DNA of 30,451 nt from a virus, in the IMG/VR virus record IMGVR_UViG_3300044491_001600, positions 1 through 30,451 of that record. One strand, given 5' to 3'. The position numbers were made by a program, and so were the translations under genes. A model generated the notes under the pieces. It did no database searches. It had not been told where the DNA came from and worked only from the letters and a program-made list of their open reading frames with translations. Positions 7,891 to 15,813 of the stretch are shown piece by piece. The stretch's first letter is position 1, and each line of letters opens with the position of its first letter.

Positions 7891-8606
7891 TAAAATTGCT
7901 GAATGTAACTTTGAATGCTATCTGCAATTACGGTACAGCCTAATTTGTTAGGGTGCATGTCTGTTTGGGAAATCCATGCGTCAGTATTATCCTGTATCAA
8001 TGATTGTAATGGTTTACTATTTGTAATACTATTAAAACAATACATACTCTCTGATGCTAAATCATGATTTGGTTTAATTTGTGTGGTTGGTGTTTGACTA
8101 TGTATATGTCCCCATATCACTACTGCATTAGGATTTAGTTTTTTATATGCCATTGCTGTTTTTACAGATTGCACAAACAAGTTCTCCATGCCAGTTTTAT
8201 TGTTTACAGGAAGTAAAAATTGTTGCATAAATTGTTTTGCTAGTGTTACTCTGTTGTTTCTTACGTTATCTTCACGTTCAAAGTCCTCATCACTTAAACC
8301 ATTCATGCTATGTAAAGTGCCATCTCTGGTAAAAAATGGATAACGTATATCTACAGTAAATCCAAATATCAATAATGGACTATTAAATCTAGATAAAGTT
8401 TTTAATGGTTGTAATGAAATCTCAGTATTACTTGCACCACCTCTAGATACGTTTGAAATAGGCATAGATAGTGATTTACCTAAAATGCTAGGCCAACTAT
8501 CCTCATGATGTATATCATCACCATACCTAGGACCTAATGTATAACTATCTCCACAAGCAATGATACCATCAATTTTTTCTAAATTCATGCAATTATTTAT
8601 TGACAT
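7890..8606 (-). CDS. SGNH/GDSL-type hydrolase
   Basis: A 238-residue protein from the ATG at 8606 (the frame is open further upstream, into the uvdE gene; ATG 8588 is also possible and neither has a clear SD). Block I is GDSY (residues 19-22, nucleophile Ser21), a Gly-rich block with R-G-G-A-S-N-T follows, and block V is D216-M-H218 before P-N. These are the marks of SGNH hydrolases, which act as esterases, deacetylases or lipases. No signal peptide, so it acts in the cytoplasm or on the virion, perhaps on sugar acetyl groups. A second, weakly similar SGNH protein lies at 10222-10971. It is divergent from uvdE, the two starts being 28 bases apart. Confidence 0.7.
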   Translation of the reverse strand: MSINNCMNLEKIDGIIACGDSYTLGPRYGDDIHHEDSWPSILGKSLSMPISNVSRGGASNTEISLQPLKTLSRFNSPLLIFGFTVDIRYPFFTRDGTLHSMNGLSDEDFEREDNVRNNRVTLAKQFMQQFLLPVNNKTGMENLFVQSVKTAMAYKKLNPNAVVIWGHIHSQTPTTQIKPNHDLASESMYCFNSITNSKPLQSLIQDNTDAWISQTDMHPNKLGCTVIADSIQSYIQQF

Positions 8607-8628
8607 TGCTATATCAATAGTATATAAT
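8600..8628 (+). promoter_or_regulatory. Sigma70-like promoter giving a predicted leaderless uvdE mRNA
   Basis: TTGACA (8600-8605), 17 bases, TATAAT (8623-8628): both boxes match consensus. The ATG begins at 8635, six bases after the -10 box, which is where transcription should start. Confidence 0.85.
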
Positions 8629-8634
8629 ACTGAC

Positions 8635-9687
8635 ATGTTTAATAATAGTATACAACGTATAGGTTTTTGTTGCAAGTACATGGACCCTGATCAAAGTCAG
8701 AAGCCAAAGGTACTTAAAGAGATTCAACAAAACTTTACAGAAAAAGGCACAACTGTCGCTTGGTGTAATAGACAAGAAAAGTCTATTGCTGAACAAAAAT
8801 TACTTGATGTTGTTACACATAATATGCAAAGTGCATACAACCTCGTTGAATGGGTTAGCACATTGCCCGAAAACAGGAGGATGGTGAGACTTGGAAGTAA
8901 TCAAATACCTATGGCTACTGAGCCTAATTGGCGTTACTTATGGGATGATCCAACTAACGTTAGAGTACTCGAGGCCGGATTTGCCAAGATTGGAGAACTT
9001 GCGAAGTCACGTGATGTTCGTATTAGTTTCCATCCTGGTCAATTTTGTGTGTTGGCTTCAGATAAGCCAGACGTTGTAGAACGTAGCATTGACGAATTCG
9101 AGTATCATGCCAATATGGCACGTTGGATGGGTTATGGTCAGCAGTGGCAAGACATGAAAATAAACGTACACATTAGTGGACGACAAGGTGCAGAAGGTGT
9201 AATAAAGGCTTTGCCTCGATTATCACCCGAAGCACTAAATACAATAACTATTGAGAATGATGAGATGTGTTGGGGTCTAGACGAAAGTCTCAAACTAAAA
9301 GACCATGTAGCACTTGTATTAGATATACACCATCACTGGATCAGAGATGAAGAATACATACAACCACAGGATGACAGAGTTAAAGAGGTTATCGACAGTT
9401 GGCGTGGAGTTCGCCCTGCTATGCATTATAGTTACAGTCGTGACGAGCATTTACCTGATACTGACAATACCCACGTTGGTATGCATGATATCGTGGGACT
9501 ACTTGAACAAGGTCGTAAGAAACAGAAACTAAGAGCACATTCAGATTACTATCCCAACAAGGATGCTAATCTATGGGCACTAAGTTTCATAGATCAATTC
9601 GATATTCAGTGTGAAGCAAAGGCTAAGAACTTAGCCAGTGAACAACTTTACAACTTGTACCAACAAACAGTAAACTCCGGAGTTTAA
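8635..9687 (+). CDS. uvdE: UV damage endonuclease UvdE/UvsE
   Basis: A 350-residue TIM-barrel endonuclease that nicks DNA 5' to UV photoproducts and other distorting lesions. Family features are the N-terminal RIGFCCKYMD strand, NRMVRLGSNQIP-like block (here RRMVRLGSNQIP), the metal-binding RISFHPGQFCVLAS, a VHISG block, ENDE near the middle, DIHHHW, and RAHSDYYPN near the end. The frame is open 25 codons further upstream, but ATG 8635 is chosen because the family homology starts there and the promoter at 8600-8628 would start transcripts at this base. No SD is present, consistent with a leaderless mRNA. Repair of sunlight damage fits a surface-water phage. Confidence 0.93.
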   Translation: MFNNSIQRIGFCCKYMDPDQSQKPKVLKEIQQNFTEKGTTVAWCNRQEKSIAEQKLLDVVTHNMQSAYNLVEWVSTLPENRRMVRLGSNQIPMATEPNWRYLWDDPTNVRVLEAGFAKIGELAKSRDVRISFHPGQFCVLASDKPDVVERSIDEFEYHANMARWMGYGQQWQDMKINVHISGRQGAEGVIKALPRLSPEALNTITIENDEMCWGLDESLKLKDHVALVLDIHHHWIRDEEYIQPQDDRVKEVIDSWRGVRPAMHYSYSRDEHLPDTDNTHVGMHDIVGLLEQGRKKQKLRAHSDYYPNKDANLWALSFIDQFDIQCEAKAKNLASEQLYNLYQQTVNSGV

Positions 9688-9869
9688 AAGTGTTGTACTG
9701 ACTGGGGAACGCCGAGTTCCTTTACTATATATCGCATCTTAATGAGGGGCGAAAAACATTTTTTGTCAACTGGTTCATTGCCAATCAGTTGCTAATATTT
9801 AATCATTTACTTAAAAAACGAAGTGAAATGGTTTATTTTGAGTAAATAATAGGTCATAAAGGAGAATGA
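9688..9869 (+). other. Intergenic region with two short inverted repeats
   Basis: This 182-base gap before fdxA holds GGAAC/GTTCC around a five-base loop (about 9707-9721) and CAACTG/CAGTTG with a 13-base spacer (about 9767-9791). No clear terminator T-tract and no strong promoter were found. A strong SD (GGAG) lies at 9861-9864. Confidence 0.4.
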
Positions 9870-10229
9870 ATGACTTACGTTGTAAAAGGGGAATGTGTAG
9901 ATTGTAAGCACACCGCATGTGTTAAGGTTTGCCCTGTTGATTGTTTTTTTGAAGGCGAAAATACCCTAGTCATTGATCCTGATATCTGTATTGATTGTGC
10001 AATCTGTGAACCAGAGTGCCCAGTCGATGCTATTGTAAGTGATAGGAAACTAAAACCAGAAGATCACCATTGGTTAGAATTCAACAAAAAGATGAGCCAA
10101 GACGAAAAATGGCCAGTTATTACTAAAGTAAAAGATCCTATGCCCGGACATGAAGATATAAACTATGATACCAACGAAGCATTAGACAAAGCATCTAGGA
10201 TTCCATTCAAAGACATAACTGATGAGTAA
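9870..10229 (+). CDS. fdxA: Seven-iron ferredoxin, FdxA type
   Basis: A 119-residue ferredoxin. The N-terminus has Cys9, Cys12, Cys17 and Cys21 followed by Pro, and the second group is Cys40, Cys43, Cys46 and Cys50 followed by Pro. By comparison with Azotobacter FdI, Cys9, 17 and 50 would hold a 3Fe-4S cluster and Cys21, 40, 43 and 46 a 4Fe-4S cluster. The C-terminal tail of about 60 residues with a WP-x-I-T segment is normal for FdxA. It is a soluble low-potential electron carrier. It has a strong SD (AAAGGAG) and its stop overlaps the next start by eight bases. The partner enzyme is not evident in the window; together with SufB/SufC, cytochrome c and the ferritin-like protein it is part of an iron/redox theme. 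Confidence 0.92.
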   Translation: MTYVVKGECVDCKHTACVKVCPVDCFFEGENTLVIDPDICIDCAICEPECPVDAIVSDRKLKPEDHHWLEFNKKMSQDEKWPVITKVKDPMPGHEDINYDTNEALDKASRIPFKDITDE

Positions 10230-10971
10230 TAGTAGAATTTTTACGTTTGGTTGTAGTTTTACAGAATGGTATTGGCCTACTTGGGCAGACATGATTTGCT
10301 ATAACAATGATGGTTATAACTTTGGACAAAAAGGTGGTGGAATAACTCAAATACTACATAAAGTTGCTAATGCAAATCGCAAATATAATTTTACTGAACT
10401 AGACAAAATTATTATCATGTTACCTTCCTTATTTAGACTTGATACTATTAGTACCGATAACGGTGAAACTGTTTGGGTATGTCAAGGTTCTCAATTTGCA
10501 AATCCAGACGTTCCTAAAGACTGGATGCTGATGCAAAGTTTAAATGATATTATTTTCTTAAAGGAATATCTAGAAGCAAATGAATTGTGTTATTGGTTCA
10601 CAGCAATCCATGATATTTTTGATACAACCTTTGTTGAATATCAAAATTTAAATCAACAACAATTAGATCATTTGCAATATGTGTCAGAAATTATAAACTT
10701 TGAATATCCCACTATGATGGAAACTCTTGTTAGCATAGAAGGTCAATGGGGTAGTAGAGAACCACTTTACATGCATAGCGGTTCACCAGAATTGCACCCT
10801 ACTATTTTAGAACATTATAACTATGCAAACAAAATAGAAAAAGTAAATATTCAAAAAGAAGATATACTAATAGCACATCATAAAATGCTACAATTAAAAA
10901 ACGTAAATGAAATGAATGATTGGTGTAAGGAAAATTTTAATATATTTTCTACCCAAGGCTACCAAATTTAA
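10222..10971 (+). CDS. SGNH-hydrolase-like protein
   Basis: A 249-residue protein whose start, [12 protein letters not shown], gives block I of the SGNH fold with Ser12 as the likely nucleophile in G-C-S-F. A C-terminal ELHPTI with His192 may be the catalytic His. The middle is rich in aromatic residues and acidic helices. It overlaps the end of fdxA, so it is probably translated from the same message. Similar proteins are widespread in marine phages without a known substrate. It is more divergent than the SGNH protein at 7890-8606 and may not be catalytically active. Confidence 0.6.
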   Translation: MSNSRIFTFGCSFTEWYWPTWADMICYNNDGYNFGQKGGGITQILHKVANANRKYNFTELDKIIIMLPSLFRLDTISTDNGETVWVCQGSQFANPDVPKDWMLMQSLNDIIFLKEYLEANELCYWFTAIHDIFDTTFVEYQNLNQQQLDHLQYVSEIINFEYPTMMETLVSIEGQWGSREPLYMHSGSPELHPTILEHYNYANKIEKVNIQKEDILIAHHKMLQLKNVNEMNDWCKENFNIFSTQGYQI

Positions 10972-10985
10972 TAAATATAAAACAC

Positions 10986-11014
10986 TTGACATAGAACACA
11001 TTTTTTAGTATAAT
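10986..11014 (+). promoter_or_regulatory. Sigma70-like promoter for the SleB-type hydrolase
   Basis: TTGACA (10986-10991), 17 bases, TATAAT (11009-11014), followed by a short leader with SD AAGGAAGG before the ATG at 11037. Confidence 0.85.
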
Positions 11015-11036
11015 ATATACATAAGGAAGGTGCAAT

Positions 11037-11591
11037 ATGGAAATTACTACAATAAAAACCGTATTACTAAGCATGATGATAAATTATGCTCCGTATAACT
11101 TAAACAATATAAACGTTGATGCAGAACAGGCCTTATGCCTAGCACAGAATGTTTACCATGAAGCAAAAGGTGAAACACTAGCAGGTAAAAGTGCTGTGGC
11201 TCATGTTACACTTAACAGAGTAAAACACCCTAAGTATCCAAACAACATTTGCGATGTTGTACACCAAGCAGATTATAGAACTAAATGGAATGGTAATAAA
11301 GTTCCTGTTATTGCTAGATGTCAGTTTAGTTGGTATTGTGATGGAAAGGCTGATACTATACATATTGTTTATATGACTGGTGATAGAAAATATAAACCAA
11401 TTGGTCCAAATATGGAAGCCTGGAAACAAAGTGTGCAAGTTGCATTGTTGTCTATGAAAGGCATAACAATAGATCCAACTAGTGGTGCTACACATTATTA
11501 TAATCATAATATTAGTAGTCCAAGTTGGGGGTCAGCATATCCAGTTTCTGCACAAATTTATAACCATACATTCCTAGTACGAAACGACTAA
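11037..11591 (+). CDS. SleB-type cell-wall hydrolase
   Basis: A 184-residue protein of the SleB/CwlJ (Hydrolase_2) family, which cleaves peptidoglycan. The family core starts at about residue 30: CLAQNVYHEAKGE with Glu42 (or Glu46) as the likely catalytic acid, then AHVTLNRV, CDVV, CQFSWYCDG, and near the end GATHYYN. The first 25 residues are mildly hydrophobic and could be a weak export or arrest signal, though not a clear signal peptide. With the T4-type lysozyme this gives the phage two different muralytic enzymes; this one is under a sigma70-like promoter, so it may be made earlier, or be a virion-borne entry enzyme. Confidence 0.85.
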   Translation: MEITTIKTVLLSMMINYAPYNLNNINVDAEQALCLAQNVYHEAKGETLAGKSAVAHVTLNRVKHPKYPNNICDVVHQADYRTKWNGNKVPVIARCQFSWYCDGKADTIHIVYMTGDRKYKPIGPNMEAWKQSVQVALLSMKGITIDPTSGATHYYNHNISSPSWGSAYPVSAQIYNHTFLVRND

Positions 11592-11596
11592 TAATC

Positions 11597-11604
11597 GATA
11601 AATA
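11597..11604 (+). promoter_or_regulatory. T4-late-like promoter box before thermonuclease
   Basis: GATAAATA in the 50-base gap between the SleB gene and the thermonuclease ATG at 11642, with an SD (GGAG) just before the ATG. Confidence 0.5.
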
Positions 11605-11641
11605 CTCTTATAATGCTGGTAGGTAGCATGTAGGAGTAACG

Positions 11642-12133
11642 ATGTACGAGTATAGATGTAAAATACTCAAAGTCGTTGATGGTGACACAGTAGACGTAGA
11701 CATAGATTTAGGCTTCGGTGTGGTCCTCAGTGACGAACGAGTAAGAATTATGGGTATCGACACCCCTGAAAGTCGAACAAGCGATAAGGTTGAAAAAGTA
11801 TTTGGTTTAGCGGCCAAAGATGCTCTTAAGGCAATGCTAGGTAAAACCTCAATTCTAAAAACACAAATCAATAGAGATGGCGAAGATATGAAAGGCAAGT
11901 TCGGACGTATCCTTGGTGATTTTATTATTGACAAAGATGGCGAGCAATGTAGTGTAGTAACAGCACTAATGGACGCAGGTCATTGTGTTGATTACTATGG
12001 TGGTAGCAAAGAAGAGTTATATGAAAGACATATGGCAAACAGAACAAGACTACTTGCTGAAGGCGTAATTGATAAAAAAGAATACGACAAAGCAGTTGCC
12101 ATAATGGAAAAGCAGGCTCTTAAGAAAAAGTAG
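11642..12133 (+). CDS. Thermonuclease-family (SNase-like) nuclease
   Basis: A 163-residue calcium-dependent nuclease of the OB-fold staphylococcal nuclease family. The metal motif DGDT is at 13-16, then R35, D40 and E43 in R-I-M-G-I-D-T-P-E, matching the numbering of the S. aureus enzyme, and the second catalytic Arg is R89 in KFGRILG. All catalytic positions are intact. There is no signal peptide, so it acts in the cytoplasm or is packaged. A likely role is breakdown of host DNA or RNA, or nucleotide recycling. It may be expressed late from the box at 11597-11604. Confidence 0.9.
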   Translation: MYEYRCKILKVVDGDTVDVDIDLGFGVVLSDERVRIMGIDTPESRTSDKVEKVFGLAAKDALKAMLGKTSILKTQINRDGEDMKGKFGRILGDFIIDKDGEQCSVVTALMDAGHCVDYYGGSKEELYERHMANRTRLLAEGVIDKKEYDKAVAIMEKQALKKK

Positions 12134-12198
12134 ACCAGAAAAGTTTTAGGTTGGTTTTTGTATAGGGTAAATACTCCTATTACAAAACGGAATATATT

Positions 12199-12486
12199 AT
12201 GTTATTACAAAAACCACTAAAGCAAGGCGAAGTTGTAAGTGTTAGACTTATAACTGGCGAAGAACTAATTGGCACATTAGACGAAACAACTGACGAATAT
12301 ACAACGGTATCTAAACCAATGATTGTTTCTATGAATCAAAATGGTTACGGACTATTACCATTTATGCTCACAGTCGATCCAGACTTAAAGCATACGATAC
12401 AAGCACAGCATTGTATGAGTGTTGTAAAAACTAATGATGAAACATCAAAAGCATACGTTCAATCAACAACAAGTTTAATTGTATAA
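12199..12486 (+). CDS. LSm/SH3-barrel-like small phage protein
   Basis: A 95-residue protein with the pattern of a small beta-barrel: VVSVRLITGEELIGTLDE resembles the Sm1 strand pair, then a second set of strands with SKPMIVSM and LLPFMLTVDP. Proteins of this shape are common in marine T4-like phages. An Sm-like fold suggests RNA or protein binding, but no function has been shown to my knowledge. A degenerate late box GGTAAATA lies at 12166-12173 upstream. It is followed directly by the queD promoter. Confidence 0.6.
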   Translation: MLLQKPLKQGEVVSVRLITGEELIGTLDETTDEYTTVSKPMIVSMNQNGYGLLPFMLTVDPDLKHTIQAQHCMSVVKTNDETSKAYVQSTTSLIV

Positions 12487-12491
12487 AAAAC

Positions 12492-12519
12492 TTGACATTC
12501 ATTTAAAAACCAGTATAAT
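12492..12519 (+). promoter_or_regulatory. Sigma70-like promoter giving a predicted leaderless queD mRNA
   Basis: TTGACA (12492-12497), 16 bases, TATAAT (12514-12519), then exactly six bases before the ATG at 12526. No room for an SD. Confidence 0.85.
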
Positions 12520-12525
12520 ACACTT

Positions 12526-13011
12526 ATGAAAAGATTCTATTCAGGAAAGACATACACACATGCAACAGGACACTCTTGTGCATTTAGACAATGGAAAGCA
12601 GATAGTCATTGTAATTTAATTCACGGTTATGCATTACAGTTTGAATTCACTTTTGGTGGAGATCAACTTGATGAGCGTAATTGGATTGTAGACTTTGGTG
12701 GATTAAAGCCACTTAAAGAATGGCTCAAAGAAATGTTCGACCACACTTACTTAGTGGCTGAAGATGATCCAGAGTTAGAAACATTTAAAGAACTAGAAGC
12801 AAAAAGTTTAGTTGACTTAAGAATTGTTTCGCACACAGGTTGTGAACGATTTGCTGAAATGGCCTTTGACAAAGCAGATGAAATTGTAAATAAACTTACA
12901 GATGGAAGATGCTGGGTGCAAAGTACTACAGTAAGAGAACATGCACATAATAGTGCCACTGTTGAACTTGCTGATACACAAAGAATGCGTTTCAAAGAAA
13001 ACGCACAATAA
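12526..13011 (+). CDS. queD: 6-carboxytetrahydropterin synthase-like protein (QueD family)
   Basis: A 161-residue member of the QueD/PTPS family, which converts dihydroneopterin triphosphate to 6-carboxytetrahydropterin on the way to preQ0, the precursor of 7-deazaguanines in tRNA and in some phage DNAs. Visible are His12/His16 for zinc, catalytic Cys29, H33-G-Y35, DFGGLK, FDHTYL and a C-terminal REHAHNSA block. The usual H-G-H is H-G-Y, so one zinc ligand is replaced; I recall the HGY form in marine and alphaproteobacterial relatives, so it may be a subfamily trait. No queC, queE, folE or DNA-modifying transglycosylase is in the window. Length is normal or slightly long (E. coli about 120). 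Confidence 0.85.
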   Translation: MKRFYSGKTYTHATGHSCAFRQWKADSHCNLIHGYALQFEFTFGGDQLDERNWIVDFGGLKPLKEWLKEMFDHTYLVAEDDPELETFKELEAKSLVDLRIVSHTGCERFAEMAFDKADEIVNKLTDGRCWVQSTTVREHAHNSATVELADTQRMRFKENAQ

Positions 13012-13109
13012 TAAGAACATTAGAAATCCGTGTCCCGAAAACAGTAGGGTCCAGTATTTTGCAAAGTGCCAGTAGGCATTGTGTAGATTGACTGTAGGGG
13101 TAGTCTGAC
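13012..13109 (+). other. Intergenic region after queD with hairpins
   Basis: This gap holds a TGCC/GGCA hairpin with a four-base loop (about 13066-13077) and GGGTAG/CTACCC around a six-base loop (13098-13115). The second overlaps the stop of the converging gene and is followed on the plus strand by TCTACTTTT, so it may be a weak terminator for queD. Confidence 0.4.
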
Positions 13110-13640
13110 CTACCCTCTACTTTTATAACTTTCTGCTTCTTCTTTTGTGAGGGGAGTTAAACCAGGATTATCTGGAAATACACAACAAGGTTGTAGATTG
13201 TAAAAACTTTTATTTTCTTCACACCATTCTCTTTTAAAATACTCACCTTTTTTCATTATAATATTTAATTTATTTTCTGGTTCGTAAATAAAATCGTAGT
13301 ATCCTTTGAGTTCTTGCAACTCTGCTAATCTTTGTAATCGGTCTAAGTAATGACCATCTGGACACTTGCCAAATAAAGGAAATGCTTCTTTCCAATTATT
13401 ATCTATCATCCATTGTTCTTGTAAATCATCAGGTAGATTAAATGGTTCGTAAACTCCTAATTCAGGATAATTTGCACTCAACCAATACTTTTGATCTTCC
13501 CAGTCAGTAATAACATATTCATTACCATCAAGATATCTTGTTATAGTTCCACCACCATCTAAAGTAATATAATGCAGGTTATCGTTTATAACACACTTTA
13601 ATTCTTTAGTTTCTCTGTTATGTATCCAATTAAGTATCAT
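13110..13640 (-). CDS. Unknown phage protein
   Basis: A 176-residue acidic protein rich in aromatic residues (Trp, Tyr, Phe), starting MILNWIHNRETKEL. There are two Cys close together (PCC) near the C-terminus and no signal peptide or membrane segment. It is isolated on the minus strand between two plus-strand runs and has a perfect late-promoter box (TATAAATA, 13646-13653) only five bases before its ATG. I do not recognise the family. Confidence 0.6.
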   Translation of the reverse strand: MILNWIHNRETKELKCVINDNLHYITLDGGGTITRYLDGNEYVITDWEDQKYWLSANYPELGVYEPFNLPDDLQEQWMIDNNWKEAFPLFGKCPDGHYLDRLQRLAELQELKGYYDFIYEPENKLNIIMKKGEYFKREWCEENKSFYNLQPCCVFPDNPGLTPLTKEEAESYKSRG

Positions 13641-13645
13641 ACATG

Positions 13646-13653
13646 TATTTATA
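13646..13653 (-). promoter_or_regulatory. Perfect T4-late box TATAAATA, minus strand
   Basis: The minus strand reads TATAAATA (13653 to 13646), five bases before the ATG at 13640. It lies back to back with a plus-strand box at 13658-13665. Confidence 0.6.
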
Positions 13654-13657
13654 ATCT

Positions 13658-13665
13658 GATAAATA
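13658..13665 (+). promoter_or_regulatory. T4-late-like box GATAAATA, plus strand
   Basis: GATAAATA overlaps the first base of the first ATG (13665) of the next gene and ends eight bases before its second ATG (13674). It forms a divergent pair with the box at 13646-13653. Confidence 0.55.
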
Positions 13666-15143
13666 TGTTTACTATGTTGTTTGGTTTACTTACATTATTT
13701 ACTGCCTTAGCCATAGCCGGAGTTGCGGCTTGGTTTAGTATTGCTGGTTTAATGGCAATATTTAGTGCGGCGGCATTACCAATCGCTATAATGGCTGGAA
13801 CACTTGAAGTAGGTAAATTACTTACAGCAAGTTGGCTTTATAGGTATTGGGACGAAACAACCTTGGCTCTAAAAACGTATCTAAGTGTAGCAGTCCTTAT
13901 ACTCATGCTGATTACAAGTATGGGTATCTTTGGTTATCTTAGTAAAGCACATTTAGACCAAGCAGGTGTGGCTGGTGATGCCTTTGCTACAGTAGATCGT
14001 ATAGACGGGCAAATTGCTAGGCAAGAAAACAAAATAGACATCTTAGAAGATAGAATATTAGGTGTTGGCGGTACAGTTGACGTAAGTGAAAGTATTAAAC
14101 AACAAGAAACTATCAGAGATGGTGCATGGGAAAGAGTGCAAGGCGATATAGATTATGCACAAGGACAAATAACTAGTCTAAGAAATCAATTAGCAGTACT
14201 AGACAAAGCAGTAAATGACCTTAGAGAAAAAGGTGTAGAAGTTATTACTACTGAAGAAGGCGGAACATTTAGACGTGCTGAAACAGAAACTATAGACTAT
14301 GTTGCTCAAGCAAATACATTGTTTGAACAGCAAACACCACAACGTGATCAAATCAGAGATGATATAAAATCACAACAGAATAACATTGATAGGTATAGGG
14401 CTCAGGCACAAACAACTATTGATGATGCAAACGTAGAAATAAACAAATTGAGGAATTCAAGTACTCAATCACAAGACAACAACCTAATAAAAATTGAAGA
14501 ATATAATACAGATATTGATGAAATATACAATGTTATAGCAACACTTAAAGACGAAAAGTTTGAAGCAGAACAAGAAGTTAGAAACCTAGAAAAAGAAGTA
14601 GGACCTATAAAATATGTTGCACAATTATTATTTGGTGGTGACTCATCAGACTTACTTGACAAAGCAGTACAAGTATTCATACTTATGTTGGTATTCGTGT
14701 TCGACCCATTAGCAGTTATGCTAGTGATCGCGGCCAACCAAACCTTATTACGTTATGGCATAAACCTTGAAAAAACAGGACCAGATATGCCAAAGGATAA
14801 AGAAGACACTTCAATCGATTTAAATGATGATTGGCATGACAGTGACTTCGAAGAACAAGCAAGAGCAAAGTACGGCGATAATATGCCAGACTTACAAGAT
14901 GTACCGAGTGCAGTTGAAGATGCCGCAGTTGCAATGGCAGAAAGTGCCGCGGCCAATAATAAAAAAATAGATGAGCTCGAAGGCCTTGTTAAACAATTAC
15001 AGAAACAAAAACCAGAGAAAGTCGTTATAGAAAAGATAATAGAAAAGTCGCCTAAACTAAACATCAGACCCCCAAAAGAAATTCTTGATTTAGAAAAGAA
15101 AATAGCAAAAAGACTAGACAACGATGACTCAAAAGGAAAATAA
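13665..15143 (+). CDS. Large membrane and coiled-coil protein
   Basis: A 492-residue protein from ATG 13665 (a TTG/ATG further upstream is rejected because it overlaps the divergent promoter region; ATG 13674 is also possible, see findings). The N-terminus has several hydrophobic segments (about 1-48 and 70-95), then a long charged coiled-coil region with Q-x-x-I and R-x-x-L repeats (about 120-320), another hydrophobic segment around 335-365 with FDPLAVMLVIAANQ, and an acidic, Ala-rich tail ending in Lys/Glu repeats. Such proteins occur in marine T4-like phages without an assigned role; a membrane scaffold or septum-like assembly is conceivable. The stop lies 20 bases inside the next gene. 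Confidence 0.65.
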   Translation: MFTMLFGLLTLFTALAIAGVAAWFSIAGLMAIFSAAALPIAIMAGTLEVGKLLTASWLYRYWDETTLALKTYLSVAVLILMLITSMGIFGYLSKAHLDQAGVAGDAFATVDRIDGQIARQENKIDILEDRILGVGGTVDVSESIKQQETIRDGAWERVQGDIDYAQGQITSLRNQLAVLDKAVNDLREKGVEVITTEEGGTFRRAETETIDYVAQANTLFEQQTPQRDQIRDDIKSQQNNIDRYRAQAQTTIDDANVEINKLRNSSTQSQDNNLIKIEEYNTDIDEIYNVIATLKDEKFEAEQEVRNLEKEVGPIKYVAQLLFGGDSSDLLDKAVQVFILMLVFVFDPLAVMLVIAANQTLLRYGINLEKTGPDMPKDKEDTSIDLNDDWHDSDFEEQARAKYGDNMPDLQDVPSAVEDAAVAMAESAAANNKKIDELEGLVKQLQKQKPEKVVIEKIIEKSPKLNIRPPKEILDLEKKIAKRLDNDDSKGK

Positions 15144-15813
15144 AATACAACAGGCTCTAGATGATCTTTGGATCAGATATGGTAAAACATTATCATATCT
15201 GAATGATGCCTTGGATCAATTAGATAAAAAACCTAAAGAAGTAATTGTTGAAAAGGAGATACAAATTGAGGTCGAAAAAATTGTCGAGGTTGAACGCAAG
15301 GTCGAGGTCCCAAAGGAGGTTGTGGTCACTCGCGAAGTCGAAGTCCCCGGACCAGAGCGAATTGTTGAGGTCCCCGGACCAGAGCGGGTCGTGGAAAGAA
15401 TCGTGGAAGTCGAAGTCCCCGGACCAGAGCGAATAGTTGAAAAGATTGTTGAAGTTGAAGTTAAGTCTAGAGACAACGTTAGAGAAGTTGTTATGCCTTT
15501 ATCAAATCATCAAGAACAACTATATAGAGATCAGATCGCAAAATTAAAAGCACACAACCAAGAACTAATAAATAAATTACAGACAAAACCAGAAGTTGTA
15601 GAAAAAGATTCTTCAAAGGATTTAAGACGTTCGGCACAATTGATTTCTGCCAGTGAACTTAACAAAGAAGGATTAAGTGCAAAAGAAATATTCGAACTTT
15701 TACAGAAATACAGCGAAGAAGAATTAAATAAACAGTTGGGCTTTTGGGCAGTACCATTACCAACTAAGGACAATGATAATGATAACACTGAACCGAGGTA
15801 TTTCAAAAAATAA
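15124..15813 (+). CDS. Coiled-coil protein with VPGPER repeats
   Basis: A 229-residue protein. After a helical start, residues 38-115 are a run of Glu/Val-rich repeats of the type EKIVEVE and three copies of EVPGPER-V/I-V-E, which would give rigid extended or beta-helical rods broken by Pro-Gly-Pro. The rest is helical, with a Lys/Leu-rich coil and the end KDNDNDNTEPRYFKK. The three DNA copies of GTCCCCGGACCAGAGCG (15343, 15370, 15415) are identical and much GC-richer than the surroundings. Its start overlaps the membrane protein by 20 bases and its stop overlaps clpX by one, so the three genes form a translationally coupled block. It likely works with its membrane neighbour; the protein family is not recognised. 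Confidence 0.65.
   Translation: MTQKENKIQQALDDLWIRYGKTLSYLNDALDQLDKKPKEVIVEKEIQIEVEKIVEVERKVEVPKEVVVTREVEVPGPERIVEVPGPERVVERIVEVEVPGPERIVEKIVEVEVKSRDNVREVVMPLSNHQEQLYRDQIAKLKAHNQELINKLQTKPEVVEKDSSKDLRRSAQLISASELNKEGLSAKEIFELLQKYSEEELNKQLGFWAVPLPTKDNDNDNTEPRYFKK
15343..15431 (+). repeat. Three exact 17-base direct repeats inside the VPGPER gene
   Basis: The 17-mer GTCCCCGGACCAGAGCG starts at 15343, 15370 and 15415 and encodes V-P-G-P-E-R in frame each time. Copies are 27 and 45 bases apart (multiples of three), so slippage or recombination would keep the frame. Confidence 0.9.

Noticed and set aside
11178-11507. Minus-strand 109-codon frame opposite the SleB gene
   Set aside because: Reverse reading of a conserved enzyme; Ile/Ser/Thr/Cys-rich with no SD.
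15216-15476. Ser/Thr-rich minus-strand frame opposite the VPGPER repeats
   Set aside because: It is the reverse reading of the repeat and lacks a start signal.
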